Shown here in pieces: positions 40,231-55,300 of a stretch of DNA of 64,000 bases. Under the pieces are notes generated by a model. That model was not told the DNA's origin. It searched no databases and saw only the letters and a program-made list of their open reading frames with translations. Made by a program: the position numbers and the translations under genes. This DNA comes from Trema orientale (taxonomy: Eukaryota > Streptophyta > Magnoliopsida > Rosales > Cannabaceae), in assembly GCA_002914845.1 (NCBI GenBank), contig JXTC01000017.1, positions 1,511,262 to 1,575,261 on the forward strand. Direction: 5' to 3'. Positions within the stretch are counted from its first letter, which is position 1; each line of letters starts with the position of its first letter.

Positions 40231-41649
40231 TTTATATTAGTTAATTTAATTATTTGTTAAATGTTTGATAAACTTAGTCATTGAAATTGCCTGAACTAGA
40301 TAATGAATCATATGCGGTATTTGGCATCAAATGATTAATGGTCAATAGTCCACATATGCTGAATGGCTTCATAATCTCCTATCTAATAAAGTAGTGAGTT
40401 TCGTTCAAATATTTATAACTTGATCATCAAGAATTAATAATATGATATCAATATGACTCTTCTATTCACTGAATGTATATATATGTTTTCAAAGATTGTA
40501 GCCAGAAAAAGAAAAAGAAAAATTAAAGAATAAGAGAAGGGGGAAAAAAGTATCTAAGAAGTCTTAGACACATTTTTGAAAATAAGATCAACCCTTTGAC
40601 CAATTCTACAATCATATATATATTCATGGTGCATGGATTCAGTTCTCTCCCGATCCTCATTAAGCAACTCTTAAGTCTTAACACCCAACTGTGCATCTGA
40701 AGAAAGAAAAATGAATGTGATTTCGATGGTCAAACCAAGAGAGAGATAGAGAGAGAGAGACTCAGTTGATTAATCATAGTCAATATTCTTTCAGAAAAAG
40801 ATTAATTACTAAAAAAATTCAAAATTCTAATTTTTTAGATTGCTATTATTTGCATAACATATTGGACATTTTGATAATTATCATTAAAAGTTAATTTGAT
40901 ACATTTTCAAAAGAAAATATTGCAGACTTTCATGCTTTGAATTATTTTTTTAGAAATTGGTAAGGTATAAAACTTCAGAAGCAGTCAAATACAATTTGTT
41001 CAAACTAGTTTGATTTTAGTACATTGTGTTATTTATTATTTATCTTTTTTTTTTTGGTTGAATCTTAAACCTTAATCATGGAAGTGAGGTGTGGTTCATA
41101 GCGCTAGGTTATGTTTGAAAAAAAAAAAAAAAAACTGATAAATCACTATTTTGAATTTGTAATGCAAATTCATTATGCATGTCTAAGTTTTTCCTTTCAT
41201 TAATTACCACGAAATAAATGAAAACGAAAATCTGAAAGAAAAATTCGCGTTTTACTTAGAAGGTGCCTTAGAAAAAAGTTCCTTATTTCAAGTGTATTAT
41301 CTTAGGAGTTGAGTAATATTCCAACCGTTTCTATATTTGGTCAGGACATTTCCTCATTTTAGTACATAAACAGCTCAATTTCTAAAACTGAATATTACTA
41401 AAAACCCGGAAACGTATATGTAATTTTTTAATTTTATAGCTGAACTTTTTTTTTCTTTTTCTTATTTTACCTTTTTCATTTGAATCATTTGATACAAATT
41501 CTCAAGGTTACATGCAAGAGGACAATATAGACAGCTATATTTTCATTGTAATTTTTTTATAATTGGATTTTCATTTTCTTTTATTTAGCTTGGATGATGA
41601 TGAACTGGACAAAACAATGAGATTTAAAAGGGGAAATTGACATAGATAG

Positions 41650-41905
41650 TACTAATTTGGAACAAAATGACTTTTTTAGTAGTGTTTTTCAAATTTACAT
41701 TCCTAACAGTGTCACAAATTGTATTTATATGACGAGGGGTCACACAATTTATGACTATAAAATTATGACTTTGTAAAGATTAATCAATAGTCACAAATTA
41801 TGTGACCCTCCGTCATATAGAGTCACAAAACACTAAAATACTACTAAAAAAATCATTTTTTAAATCACTATTAAAAAAATCATTTTAATCCAAATTACTA
41901 CTATT
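41650..41905. mobile_element. Hairpin MITE-like element
   Basis: The left arm (AAAATGACTTTTTTAGTAGT, GTGTCACAAATTG, TATGACGAGGGGTCACA) is mirrored by the right arm (TGTGACCCTCCGTCATATAG, AGTCACAAAACACTAA, ACTACTAAAAAAATCATTTT). The element is about 255 bases with a short AT-rich loop. No coding capacity. Confidence 0.75.
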
Positions 41906-42865
41906 TATTTCAGTTTCCCCATTTAAGAGAAACCTTAGTTGACAAGTTATACCACTCCTTAGCATACTAAGGATATTTAATTTGCAGGGAAAAAAAATCA
42001 AAGATCGTGTATCTATAACAAAAAACAACTTTTGTTCAACTGCAGATTTTTCCAATTTTTTTTTTCATAAAGTAACACGCATCATTTAAATTTTGACCTA
42101 CATGTTTTGCGAGAGAGAGAGAGAGAGAGAGAGAATGAAGAAACCCCTCACAGTTTTCAGTTAGAAATTTAGATCTCATGAATTATACATGTGTGCTACT
42201 CTATTTGAAATAGCGTGTTACTGCACTTGTTTTTTTTTTTTTTTTTGAGGAAATACTGCACTTGTTAATGAACATGACATTTTTGTTCTCAAATTTACAT
42301 GATTTGGTCATCGGAAAGTTTTCCTTGGTGCAAAAAAAAAAAAAAAAAAAACAAAATCTTACTATTGAACATGTATTAATTAAGACTTTTGTCGTAGGAT
42401 ACCCAGTAATAATGTACGTTGCACATTTCATAACATCATACCATATCAGGTCATCTCAAAATCAAAGATTATACAAATTTAACAAAATTTTGTTAACGTC
42501 TAATCTAATAGTTACTCTAGCATAAAGGTTTCCAGTATATTCGTGTCATGTTATGTAAATATATGTATGTGTGATTCACTACATCATTTAGGACCTTTAC
42601 TCAAAAACCAAAAAAATGATAAAAATTCTTCAAAACGAAAAAGGAAATGGGAAATGATAAGGCTTGAAGTCCAAATGGGAACTTACCGAAAAAGAAAAAC
42701 AAAGGGAATTAAAAAAAAATGGTATTTAGGTAATTACGACAGAACTCAACGTCATTCTTCTAAAAATTAGATGCGACAGTGTCTTCGTTCCCATCGGTTT
42801 CAAAATTAGACATAGACATAAGGCCATATAAAAATATGATTAAATTTTGTGCTCAATTTAAGTAA

Positions 42866-43014
42866 GGGCGCGTCTATAGTAGGGGCGTCCCTACGTAAGG
42901 CCCTGTTTATACACTGTTTGATGGGAATGTGTATAAACAGATTCTCCACAGATTCCCATCAAACAGTGTATAAACATGGGCCTTACGTAGGGGTGCCCTA
43001 TTATAGCCGCCTCC
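42866..43014 (+). mobile_element. 149-bp hairpin MITE with 9-bp target duplication (copy 1)
   Basis: An almost perfect palindrome: GGGCGCGTCTATAGTAGG leads in, CCTACGTAAGGCCC and GTTTATACACTGTTTGATGG follow, and the same sequences return inverted to end in GCCGCCTCC. It is flanked on both sides by the identical nonamer TTTAAGTAA (42,857-42,865 and 43,015-43,023). A 9-bp duplication is the mark of Mutator-like transposition. GC-rich ends stand out sharply in AT-rich flanks. Confidence 0.92.
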
Positions 43015-43177
43015 TTTAAGTAAATGTCACTTTCTCAAATATTATAACAAAATATCTAATATATATGTTTATATACCGAGTATACAACTTTATATATTAA
43101 ATATAAAAAATATATATTTAGTATATTTCAGTACAGTAACTAAAATTAGTAAATATGTTTATCTACTAAATGTAAAA

Positions 43178-43317
43178 GGAGGCGGCTATAGTACGTAAGG
43201 CCTCTGTTTATACACCGTTTGATGGGAATCTGTGGGAATCTGTTTATATACAGATTTCCATCAAACGGTGTATAAACAAGGCCTTACGTAGGGATGCCCC
43301 TACTGTAGACGCGCCCC
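43178..43317 (-). mobile_element. 140-bp hairpin MITE with 9-bp target duplication (copy 2)
   Basis: Same family as 42,866-43,014 but inserted in the opposite orientation, starting GGAGGCGGCTATAGTACGTA and ending ACTGTAGACGCGCCCC. The flanking nonamer is AATGTAAAA at 43,169-43,177 and 43,318-43,326, different from that of copy 1, so the two inserted independently. The loop carries a small extra duplication of GGGAATCTGT. It lies 420 bases upstream of the MORN gene start codon. Confidence 0.92.
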
Positions 43318-43739
43318 AATGTAAAAATATATATTCTTGAATATTTAGTTATAAAATTTTAAAAAATTCATCCACCTAAATTTCTCTTTATTTTTAAAAC
43401 AATTTCAAATAAATTAATCATCTATATAGATATTAATTTTTAGTTAAGAATATATATTTTTTTTAAATTTTCCAGTATTTTTTTTTTTCCATTTTAGTTA
43501 GCTTTTTAAACTCAACGAGCACAACGCTCTCTCAAAAAACATAATATAATAACTTCTTCTTTGGAACCCAGAAAAGCAGCAGAGAAAGAATCGCCAAACC
43601 CCACACATCATACCCACTCCTCTACTATCCCCACCCTCAACCATCGCAACCCCAAAAAAGAAAATCCGTACCCCCAAATTTTCCCGAGAAAATAATCCAT
43701 CCCGGAAAAGAAAATTCCAGAAAAAAAACTCTTCCATAT

Positions 43740-46643
43740 GTGATGCATCAGAAGAAATCAGAAGCTCAGATCGGAAAAGAAAGCAGCGGCGTCTCTTCCG
43801 ATTTCAACCCAACCCCACCTCTTCTCTTCCACTCTCATCCCGTTAACCCATCTTCTTCTTTGTCTCATTCCTCAATCCCAGTCCAGACCCTCAAAAACAA
43901 CGACCCCGAAATCCACTTACCTCCATACCCATCTCAGGGTCTTGCCCCTAATGACCTGACCATCCCTCCAACGACGCCGTATAAGCGTCCCCTTCTGACC
44001 CATAACGCCTCTTCCCTCTCTAAATCGCCGACCCTTTACAAATTCCCCACTGCCAAGCAAAACCCATCTCTCAATTCCCTCACTCTCTCCGCCAAGACCG
44101 CCGCTTTTCGTCTCGTTCGCCGACTCAACCGCCTCCGCCGCCTCGTGATTCTCCTCTCTTTGCCCTTCTTTTACTTCCTCGTTTCACATCCAAGCCACTC
44201 ATTCTTGCTCGATTTTCTCGCCGCTTTCGCCTTCTCGGCGGCGCTATTGTTCTCGCTCAATCTCGCCCTCCCTCGCCTCCCGTCGATTCGATTGTTCCTT
44301 TCGCGGTCTCTTCCGATAAAACTCAAGTCCAGACCGCCTTTGCCAGTGTTCTGGTCAATTGGGTCTCGGCCGAAATCGGAGAAGAGAGTCAATTCCGGGT
44401 GTTGGGTTCAGGTTTACCGAAACGGCGACGTTTACGAGGGAGAATTCCATAAGGGGAAGTGCTCTGGGAGCGGAGTCTATTACTATTACATGAGTGGGAG
44501 GTACGAGGGGGATTGGGTTGATGGGAAGTATGATGGTTATGGGGTCGAGACTTGGGCTCGGGGGAGCCGGTACCGAGGCCAATATAGGCAGGGACTGAGG
44601 CATGGATTCGGGGTTTATCGGTTTTATACTGGTGATGTTTATGCTGGCGAATGGTCTAATGGGCAGAGCCATGGGTGTGGAGTCCATACATGTGAGGATG
44701 GGAGCCGCTATGTTGGGGAATTCAAGTGGGGCGTCAAGCATGGGCTTGGCCACTACCATTTCAGGTAATATATTTTTGAATTTGGTTTGGAGGATTCTTT
44801 GTCTTATGGGAAATTTTTGGATATTGATTGTTTTGATGAGGAATTTTATTTGATTTTGGCTTGATCATTCGATGATCTTCAGTTGTTTTTTGGCCACCTT
44901 TTGTTGCGATCTAGTTTAGGTGTTGAATGTTTTACAGGAATATACATATGTTGTTGTGGGATTTGATATACAGGCCCTGCTAGTATGGTTATCAAATGAC
45001 TACCTGTTGGTTCTGTTGGTTGCCAAAGTAGTTCTGCATTATAATTTTCCTATCTTGTTGCTATCAATACTTAATAAAGAAGACCAATCATTTAGGCGGG
45101 TTTCAACTTTCAAGTTAGTGAAAATATTGCTAATCTTAGAATTTTGCTGTTACCACCTATATTGAGAATTTAAAAATAAAAACTATCATCCATTTTGGTT
45201 TTATCCAATCTTACTTTGTAGGGGATGGTCACAAAGAATAGATCTTCTTGAGTAACCTTAAAATTACAGTGCTCTTTGTGTGGTTAAGTTGAGATTCTGC
45301 TTTTGTGCCTCATTCTTACCATAGTTAGAAGAAGAAAATTGCATGTTCCTAGTTAATATGACATTGAGAAGTTGGAGCATATCACAATGGAGTGCGTAAA
45401 CTTTACCTTGTCTTGCTCAAATGATGTTTCTGGTTATGAAATTATCTGTCTTTTGGTTTTCTGCTGGGAGTCAATTTTAGTGGCCCCTTTGCTTGCACTT
45501 TTGCAAACAGCAATTTTTGTTCCATGAATTTTGAAAATTTCTTGGGTGTTCTTCCAGCGTGCGTAAAGTCTTTAAGTTGGATTTGTGTTTTGCAATATAT
45601 TTCTCTTGTATTTTTATTATTGTTTATATTGGATTGGAATCAGTAGGTTTCAACGCTGCACAGTTCCAGCTTTGACATGTTTGTAGTAGATTTTTTCATA
45701 CCTTTCGTACCAACACAGCTAGCTTCTTTTATTCAGAAATGGGGACACATATGCTGGAGAATATTTTGCTGACAAGATGCACGGCTTTGGGGTTTATCAA
45801 TTTGCCAATGGTCACCGGTACGAGGGGGCCTGGCATGAGGGTAGAAGGCAAGGCCTTGGGATGTACACGTTTAGAAATGGTGAAACACAATCTGGTCACT
45901 GGCAAAATGGAGTTCTTGACATTCCAAGCACGCAAAATACAACGTACCCTGTATCTCCTGTTGCTGTTTATCATTCCAAAGTACTTAATGCAGTGCAGGT
46001 ACTTGTTATGTGCATGTGTTAATTTTTTTCTCTCTTTTCTATGATGCTTGATTTGGAAATTGTAGTTAGTTAACCATGATTTGTGTGCTTTTTGTGATTG
46101 AAAAGGACCAGTGGGCATTGAAGCTAATGAGTATAGAAGAAAAGCTTAGGTTCTCATTTTTGTGATGTGATAGTGTATTTCCTAAGCGCTCAAGATGATT
46201 AAAATTGTTTTTTGTTTGACTAATTTATATTTGATTCGAGGCAAGGAATTTTTTTGAAGCTCCTCATTATTGGCTGTCTTCTTCACATCATGCTTATATA
46301 AGATATTCTAGGTTCTGCATGTGTATGGTAAAAGGTTGTTTAACCAAAGGTGACAAAACTAGTACTTATTTACCAATTCACCCACCTTTTACCTCTCGTT
46401 GGTGTTATTCAAAATAATACATAGTGGCCTAATAACTCATCCCTTGTGTTCTGTTTTCACAATCAGGAAGCAAGAAGAGCAGCAGAGAAAGCTTATGATG
46501 TGGCCAAAGTCGATGAAAGGGTGAACCGGGCTGTAGCAGCTGCGAACAGGGCAGCAAATGCAGCTAGAGTAGCAGCAGTAAAAGCCGTCCAGAAACAAAT
46601 GCATCAAAACAGTAACGATAATATTCCAATTCCTGTCATGTGA
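43740..46643 (+). CDS. MORN-repeat membrane protein, three exons
   Basis: MORN repeats bind lipids and proteins at membranes; plant relatives include the PIP5K N-termini and uncharacterised MORN proteins. Exons are 43,740-44,764, 45,737-45,998 and 46,467-46,643, all GT-AG and in phase, giving 487 residues. The order is: Pro/Ser-rich N-terminus (1-120), a basic stretch LVRRLNRLRRL, two hydrophobic segments (about 135-149 and 154-178), then seven 23-residue MORN units from about residue 225 (VYEGEF, RYEGDW, RYRGQY, VYAGEW, RYVGEF, TYAGEY, RYEGAW), and an Ala/Arg-rich helical tail with AANRAANAARVAAVKAV. There are two adjacent ATGs (43,740 and 43,743); either would serve. The MORN part probably faces the cytosol or stroma, which I infer from its charge. 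There is no kinase domain, so it is not a PIP5K. Confidence 0.93.
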
Positions 46644-46799
46644 GACCCCCAACTAAGTAAACAGTGGCTCATTTATCAATAGAAGTCCATCTCATGGCAA
46701 CAAGAAGATACAGGTCTTTGCGGTTTTCCTTTTCAAGTAGATTCAGCTTCATGTTTGTGCACATGCACTGTCTTCTTTTTGGCATCTTGCTTTGAGAGG

Positions 46800-47400
46800 T
46801 TTCATCCGAGTGCCTCTCCAACTTGCTTGAAGGGAGGACAAAAAAGTAAACTGACGAGGTGTAAAAATGCCCATCTATATTGCCTTCATAAAAATCTATA
46901 TGTATACAGTCAAAAGATAAGAGAGGCATCCATAAGTTTATAGAGAGAGACAGAGAGGGATGACGATAAGGGCATCCAGAAGTGTTACTAATTTTGCTAT
47001 CCATAGTTTGGTTCATTTTTGTAAAGAGGAGGTAGATGTAATGTAAGGGAGCTGGCGCCTAGCTAAAATCTGGAGTCAGCCACTGCTATATGTGAATTGT
47101 TGCCATTTTAACAAGTTGAAAGTTGTCTTCCAAAGAGTAATGAAGAATAACAATAGTATAACCAATGCCTTATTTGGTGCATTTGGTTGACTGTTGTCTG
47201 TTAATAAGTATCTATTTAATTAAGTTAATTGTTGATGGTCGTACGGAATTTGACCTTAACCCCATATTAATTTTAGGATTACTGACCCTATTAAAAGTCT
47301 TTTTTTGGTCTGGAATTTCACATTGTCATTTTAATTTCTAGTATTATTTTTTAGGGAAAAAGTATTTTCTATTTTTGTTATATTATGTTCGATTCTTAAT
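46800..47400. other. 3' flank of the MORN gene, no further gene
   Basis: Untranslated and intergenic sequence following the MORN stop codon at 46,643. The poly(A) site cannot be placed with confidence. Confidence 0.35.
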
Positions 47401-47772
47401 TAGTCACTTTCGGATAAATAACTCCTTGTCTCTAAACTATGAAATAGTCTTGCTTTAGTTCTAACTTTAAATTGGACATTGTTTGGTCCTTAAATTTTAA
47501 AAAAAGTTTCATTTTAGCGATTTTTGTTATATATTTTGTTTTATTATTAATAGCATGAATACATGAGATATTTTTGCTATTTTTTTGTACTTATTTCGTA
47601 TTCAGAAGTATAGTCCAATACCATAAAGAAATTAGAGCATGAATTGAATCCGTTTAAAAATAATTGGTTGAACAAAAATTAGTTGCACAATAGACAAGAA
47701 TGCAATGTAGAATTATTCAAAATTATAATATTTTGTTAAAATCACTTATATTGAGTGAGAAATTCAACTTAC

Positions 47773-48231
47773 AGGTGGCAATTTATGTTGGTGGGTCGAG
47801 TTTGTGTATAGTTGAAGTCCAATATATATATAAATTATATCAATACGAACTCGACTCGTGACTTGCTGCGTCAGAAAAACACTAATACTAAACTAACACT
47901 AACCCAACACGCTCAATCCGTTTAGATAAAGAACACTTAATACACAACCTGATTTTGGTGACTAACCCATTTTTAACCCACCAACCTGCTTGTGACCCGT
48001 ATTTTTTTACTTTTATTTTCCTTATTTTAAGCTATTGTTGTTTCATATCAAAACAAATAAATTAGGAGTAATTTGAAAATATAACTAATAACTTATAATC
48101 TTAAACACATAATTAAATATATCAAAAATGATAATCATAAATAAATAAAATTAAGAATATTTTTGTAGTTTAACTATTTATATATTTTACTGGTGGGTTA
48201 AACGGATCAAGCAGGTTGACCCCGAACCTGA

Positions 48232-48286
<55 letters not shown>

Positions 48287-48414
48287 TATTTTTTTTTTTT
48301 TTTTTTTTTTTACATAAAAAAAAAAAAAAAAGAAGAATAAAATTCGACTCTCATCCTTTTTCTTCGACCTTAACTCGCAAAAAACGTGTCATGTTGAACC
48401 TCAAATTGCCACCT
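47773..48414. mobile_element. Nested element with AGGTGGCAATTT inverted ends
   Basis: The left end AGGTGGCAATTTATGTTGG is mirrored on the right by AACCTCAAATTGCCACCT. It carries a GGTGGGTCGAGTTTG-like stretch and, inside, an extreme T-run. About 640 bases, no coding sequence. A clear target duplication was not seen. Confidence 0.6.
48234..48332. repeat. Long homopolymer T run followed by A run
   Basis: Some 75 bases almost purely T, broken by AAA and a single A, and then a run of A after TACAT. Length is likely unstable and may be inaccurately assembled. Confidence 0.85.
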
Positions 48415-49395
48415 CTAATCATTATGTTAAGAATTAAACAATATGTATAGCAAAAAAAAAATTAAAATGAAACATATTTAGCAAATTAAAATGAAATATT
48501 TTTAATAATTTAAGGACCAATACGATAAGTTTAAGGGACATTGTCCCTTTCTCCTCTCCTTTTTGTTATATTAGGTTTAGTTCTTTGTTAGAACACGTTA
48601 ACTGCATGTCATTTATGTTTTATTTATTTGAACTATCATATTTATTTGACCTAAGTATCATATTTGGAGATAATTGCAATTGCATTTACATTTTTCAGCT
48701 TGTTTACTATTATTACAACTACTCCTTTTCGAATTCAAATCTCCTCATATTTTACCCTCTACGAATATTCAAGATAGCAAAAAAGACACCATTTTAGTTA
48801 TAGAAGTCTATGGATCAATATTATGAACTTTAAGTTTATTGACCAAACTGAAATTTCAGTTTATAGACCAAATTGAGACTTTTTACAATCTAAGAAGCAA
48901 CAAACTGGTTACTAATCCTAAAGTCGAAAATGCGGTTGAAAAGTTAATAATTCAATCAAAGGTAAAGTTTTACTCATCAATGGAATGTTGCAAAATCAGA
49001 CAACCGCCATAGTAATAGATGATAATTACTGAACCACTAGGAAGCTCTATCATCATCACTAGAAACTAAAATCACAGCTGATGGATTGTTCAAAAGATAA
49101 TTGAAAATGAAGCACGTTCACCCAAGCAATCATACTACAGTCTTCCATGTCGCATCCACAAATGTAGAAGATTAAAAACAGCTAACCACCTTCCATTATG
49201 CATGATCATTCATATAACTAACTCAAAGCTCAATGTCAAAAACCGTCTCAAAGAAGACATAAATCATATACTGAATTGCCAGCAAAATCTACATTGTCCA
49301 TAGACAAGAAAATCAAGGTCCATTAGGTATTAAACTTTCTTGTGACACAAATGAGACTTTGGAGGGTGATCAAAAACAGAGAAAACTGAGACTTT

Positions 49396-51122
<1,727 letters not shown>

Positions 51123-51144
51123 TTTTGGATGTGGGATTCGGAGA

Positions 51145-51350
51145 GGCAAAAACCCTAGAAAACTCCCAGACTTTGAGCGGCCAAAGTATAAAGCTTTCAC
51201 GCTTTGAGGACTAATATATTGGCACCCAAAATTTGGGGATAATAGACGAAAGAGTTGCCCTACGGCCCATGGGCCTGTGCTTGGTAACTCCAGATCTATA
51301 TGGGCCCCATTACGAAAACCCAAGGCCCAAGATTGGTAGGCCCAAAACGT
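51145..51350 (-). promoter_or_regulatory. eL43 promoter with telo box and multiple site II motifs
   Basis: A telo box (AAACCCTA) lies at about 51,150, just upstream of the start codon exon. Between about 51,264 and 51,345 at least five TGGGCC/GGCCCA site II elements occur (GGCCCATGGGCC, TGGGCCCC, AGGCCCAA, AGGCCCAAA). This pairing is typical of plant ribosomal protein promoters, where TCP-type factors act on site II elements. Confidence 0.75.
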
Positions 51351-51770
51351 CAATGGCTGCACGCAACTTGTATGCGCGTTCTCTCAATTTCCGTCTTTAC
51401 GTAACGCGTTGTCCCATTTTCCTTGGGCATGCAATATAGATTTTTTATTCTTCTTTTTGTCTAAAAAAAGGGAATATATTTCTTTTCCTATTTTTTTCCC
51501 TCAAATTAACTTGGGATATCAACGGGTAAAAATACTCATTATTTAATTTCTTGATCTTAGGTTTGAATTACATCATAAATTAAGAATAAATGTGAAAATC
51601 TATGATCCTAATAGAGTTAGACTGAGAATTGAGTAATAGTAAATATTTTTTAAATTTATAATAATTGAAAGTTATTAATTTTTTTAAAAAAATAGAACTT
51701 AATTAATGACCTCTATTTATTATATATTAAAAGAAAATATCTACTACTACTTAATCTATTTTCACGTTCC

Positions 51771-51834
51771 AGTGTGACTCAAACTTAAGATTGAGATCCC
51801 AAATAATGAATGTCTTTACCACTTGAACCAACAC
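51771..51834 (-). mobile_element. tRNA-derived SINE-like fragment
   Basis: Read on the minus strand, TTGGTTCAAGTGGTAAAG resembles an A box and AAGTTTGAGTCAC a B box, about 35 bases apart. Ends are unclear. The rest of 51,430-52,260 is AT-rich DNA; its right-hand part should include the metacaspase promoter. Confidence 0.45.
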
Positions 51835-52374
51835 ACGTCAGAATATCAAAGGTTATTAATTATGCCATACTAAAAAAACTTGCATAAAAAAAAATATTTT
51901 GAACACACCTTTTCTTGACTATCTACCTACTCCACCAATAGATGTTTCATTTTGGCCTGCACCACTAAGATAAAATAACAACAATATAAATAAAAAAAAT
52001 AAAAATCCCAAAAATAACAAGAATTAATGTTTTTCTAGTGAAAACTAAAGAAGTGCTAAATATTTTTCTTTCGTTTTTAATTATTCTATGTTGCGTTTAT
52101 TTTTGACGAGATGAACATCTTAAAAGTCCAGTTTAATTTAATTTAATAGAAGTATCATTTTTTCTTTTGGGCTGATTAAATTCTATTTATGTTAATATTT
52201 GAATTATCTTCCAATTAATCGGGCCATCATCGATCCAAAAACCCCAAAAAAAACAATTCTCTGTGTCTTCTCTCTATCTCCGGTCTCTCTTCAAATCTCT
52301 CTCGAGAAATATTTTTCGTTTTAATTCCGATTCAGCCCCTGTCCAATCCCATAATTTACAATCTAACCCCCATC

Positions 52375-55300
52375 ATGATGAACATGATGCTGGTGAACTG
52401 CTCCGGTTGCCGGACTCCGCTCCAGCTACCGCCGGGAGCCACATCCGTACGCTGCGCCATCTGCCACGCCATCACCCGCATCGCCGATCCACGCGCAGCC
52501 CCTCCTCCCTCCTCCCACGCGCCGCAGCCTCTTCCCTCGTTCCACGCCCCTCCTCCTCCTGCTCCGTCTCCGTACGGTCACGCGCCGCCCGGACCGGCCC
52601 CGAACGCGCACGGGCGGAAGAAGGCGGTGATTTGTGGGATATCGTACAAGTACTCGAGGCACGAGCTCAAAGGGTGCATCAACGACGCCAAGTGCATGAG
52701 GTACCTCCTCATCAACAAGTTCCAGTTCCCGCCGGAATCGATTCTCATGCTCACTGGTACGTCGTTTTGTTTGCGAATGTTTGCGTCTTGAGGTTCTGGG
52801 ACTGTGAAAAGGGTTTCTTTTAGGGTGGGATTTTGTTGTACTAAGAAGAAAAAGGGAGCTTCTTGAAGATATTATGGGTCTTGAATTTTTGAATGAGAAA
52901 GGTATATGGAATCAAATAAAGGTTAAGTGGACTGGGAAACTTTCAATTTTTAGTTTGTGTATGGTTGAAGGTGACTTTATTTTTGGGTCGGATTTTGTTG
53001 TATATAGAGATAGAAGAAAAAGGAATTAGATTGATGATAATGATACGGGTCTTAAAGTTTTGAATGAGAAAGGCAAATGGAATACTAGAAAGGTTTAGGA
53101 TTTACAGATTTTTTTTTTATTAGGATTCGAATTTGGGTTGAGCTTGATGGCTGGTATTGATTGGTAGCCAGTTTGCTGAGATGGGTTTCTCTTGTTAAGC
53201 TTGTTACTTATTAGGAGATTCTGATTTTTGGAGTTTGATTGGTATTCTCAAATGGCATTTTATATGTATAATATATGCATAGAAGGCATAAACATACATG
53301 AGCTGATTAATTAGACTTATCCATGATGCTTGACAGTTACCTTTTCTTGTTTGTTTCCTCTAGTTTGAACTATCCTTCTTGTAGGACATAAGTAAATAAG
53401 GCATGAGAGTGAACAATGAACAATCTGCGTAATTTGGTTCGAGTCCCATAATAGACTCCAAAAGCTATCTTTGATTGAGAAGCACAGCCTTGTTTAGATC
53501 TGATTAATTCTTGTGCTTCGCTAAGGGTGTGTATTTGCATGTTGGACCAACTGTTTGCTCACATTTTAACCCAGTGCTTTATGAGTTTATGTTAGAATAA
53601 TTTGTCTTTAGATAAAGACTACTACTTGATGATGCATCTATTGTACAACCTGCACGCCGACTCATATAACTAGGTTGTGGTGTACACTCTGTGCTCTCTT
53701 TTCTACTACTTGGGTTCAGTAAATTTTTTAATATTCATGTTAGTTAATATTGACTCCATTTAGCTTCGGACTCTGGTATTTTGAAGGAGTTAAATAGCTA
53801 AGGTCACATCACATAGATAGAGGACACACCGTACATTATCCCTGTAACTGTACTTAAGAGTAAAAGCTATATTGGGAAATTAGGTTTCCACTTTCAAAGT
53901 GGCTTGTCTTTTTAGTTCCATGTCTGGTGCTTCCTTCTACTTTAAAAAGCTTATTATAATGTCCGAATAAATGTCTGCTCTTTTTACTGAATAAAGTTTG
54001 TTATAGCGTCAGAGTGTTTAATAATGTTGTTGCTTAAATGATGGATTCATTTAGTTGGTTATCCTTCCTAGTCATAATGATTGGAAATATCTTTAAATTC
54101 CTAGCCTAGGCTCAGACTTAAACTCAGAGCAGAGGTCAAAGATGTTCTGCTGTTGTAATCTTGGTTTTTCTTGTCCTAGTTAATTCATTCTCATTAACCA
54201 ATTTTCCTTCATTGAAAAAAAAATAGAAAAGAATATAATTACATAAATATTCCCTGAGTTTTGGTTAATTACATGATTCGCCTTTACGTTTCTGAAAATA
54301 ATAACATTCATTTGGATTCTTTAAAATATCTAAAATATCCTTTAGCCAAAATCTGGAGGATATTTACGTTGTTATCTTAAGCCAAAAAAGAAGAAGAAGA
54401 AGATGAGAGCAAGAGCTTACCATTGTACCATCCAGTAGGCTTCAAGAAGGCCCTGAAGTTGTCATCATATTATTTTCTTGGGTTAATTTTCTTGTGCATA
54501 TGGTAGATAAAGAAATGATATTTATTTGTCAGCAGTTGTATCTGAAGTTAAAAATTTAAGAAGTCTTTTCACTTCTTCAAGTCTCTAAGCTGATTTTTTT
54601 ATTCCTTTTCTTTTTCTTTTCTTTTCAGAAATGGTTTCTGATATAAATTTTTAACTTGAACTGCAGAAGAAGAAACTGACCCATACAGGATTCCAACTAA
54701 ACATAACATTAGAATGGCTCTATATTGGCTGGTACAAGGATGTCAACCGGGTGACTCCTTGTTATTTCATTACTCTGGTCATGGTTCACGGCAGAGAAAC
54801 TATAATGGTGATGAGGTTGATGGATATGATGAAACTCTGTGTCCCCTGGACTTTGAAACTCAGGGAATGATTGTCGATGATGAGATCAATACATCAATTG
54901 TTAGACCTATTCCTCACGGGGTTAAGCTTCACGCAATAATAGATGCTTGTCATAGTGGCACTGTACTAGATTTGCCATTCCTTTGCAGAATGAACAGGTT
55001 AGTTAATCAAAACTAAAACATATATTCCTTGCTTAGGAACTGGGACTTTTCTGTGGGACTAATGACCAGAAATTGAGTTATAATTCCCCCTCTAATAACT
55101 TCAGCCTAATACTTGTTTTGGAAAATGATTTGTGGGATTCGGCATACAAGCATTGTTATCTCATCTTGAATTCATGCTTGTTGCTATTTTGAACCCATGA
55201 TCTGTTCAAGTCCTTTCTTCCTTTTGCTTGAGGAATATGGAAACCTTGGGTACTTGGCTGTGGGTAACTGGTTGTGCAGATGCCACATGGATTCCAACTG

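Larger units (their letters stand above)
47412..48552 (-). mobile_element. Family A MITE-like repeat, copy 2, interrupted by a nested element
   Basis: Inverted copy of the 23.4-23.9 kb repeat; the shared interior includes AATTGGTTGAACAAAAATTAG and AAGAATGCAATGTA. The copy is split at 47,773-48,414 by another repeat, after which family A resumes (AATTTAAGGACCAATACGAT) and ends near 48,552. Confidence 0.65.

Noticed and set aside
44355..44759. 134-codon minus-strand frame
   Set aside because: Antisense shadow of the MORN repeats, whose Gly-rich codons leave the reverse frame open.
52426..52662. Arg-rich minus-strand frame
   Set aside because: Antisense of the GC-rich metacaspase exon 1.
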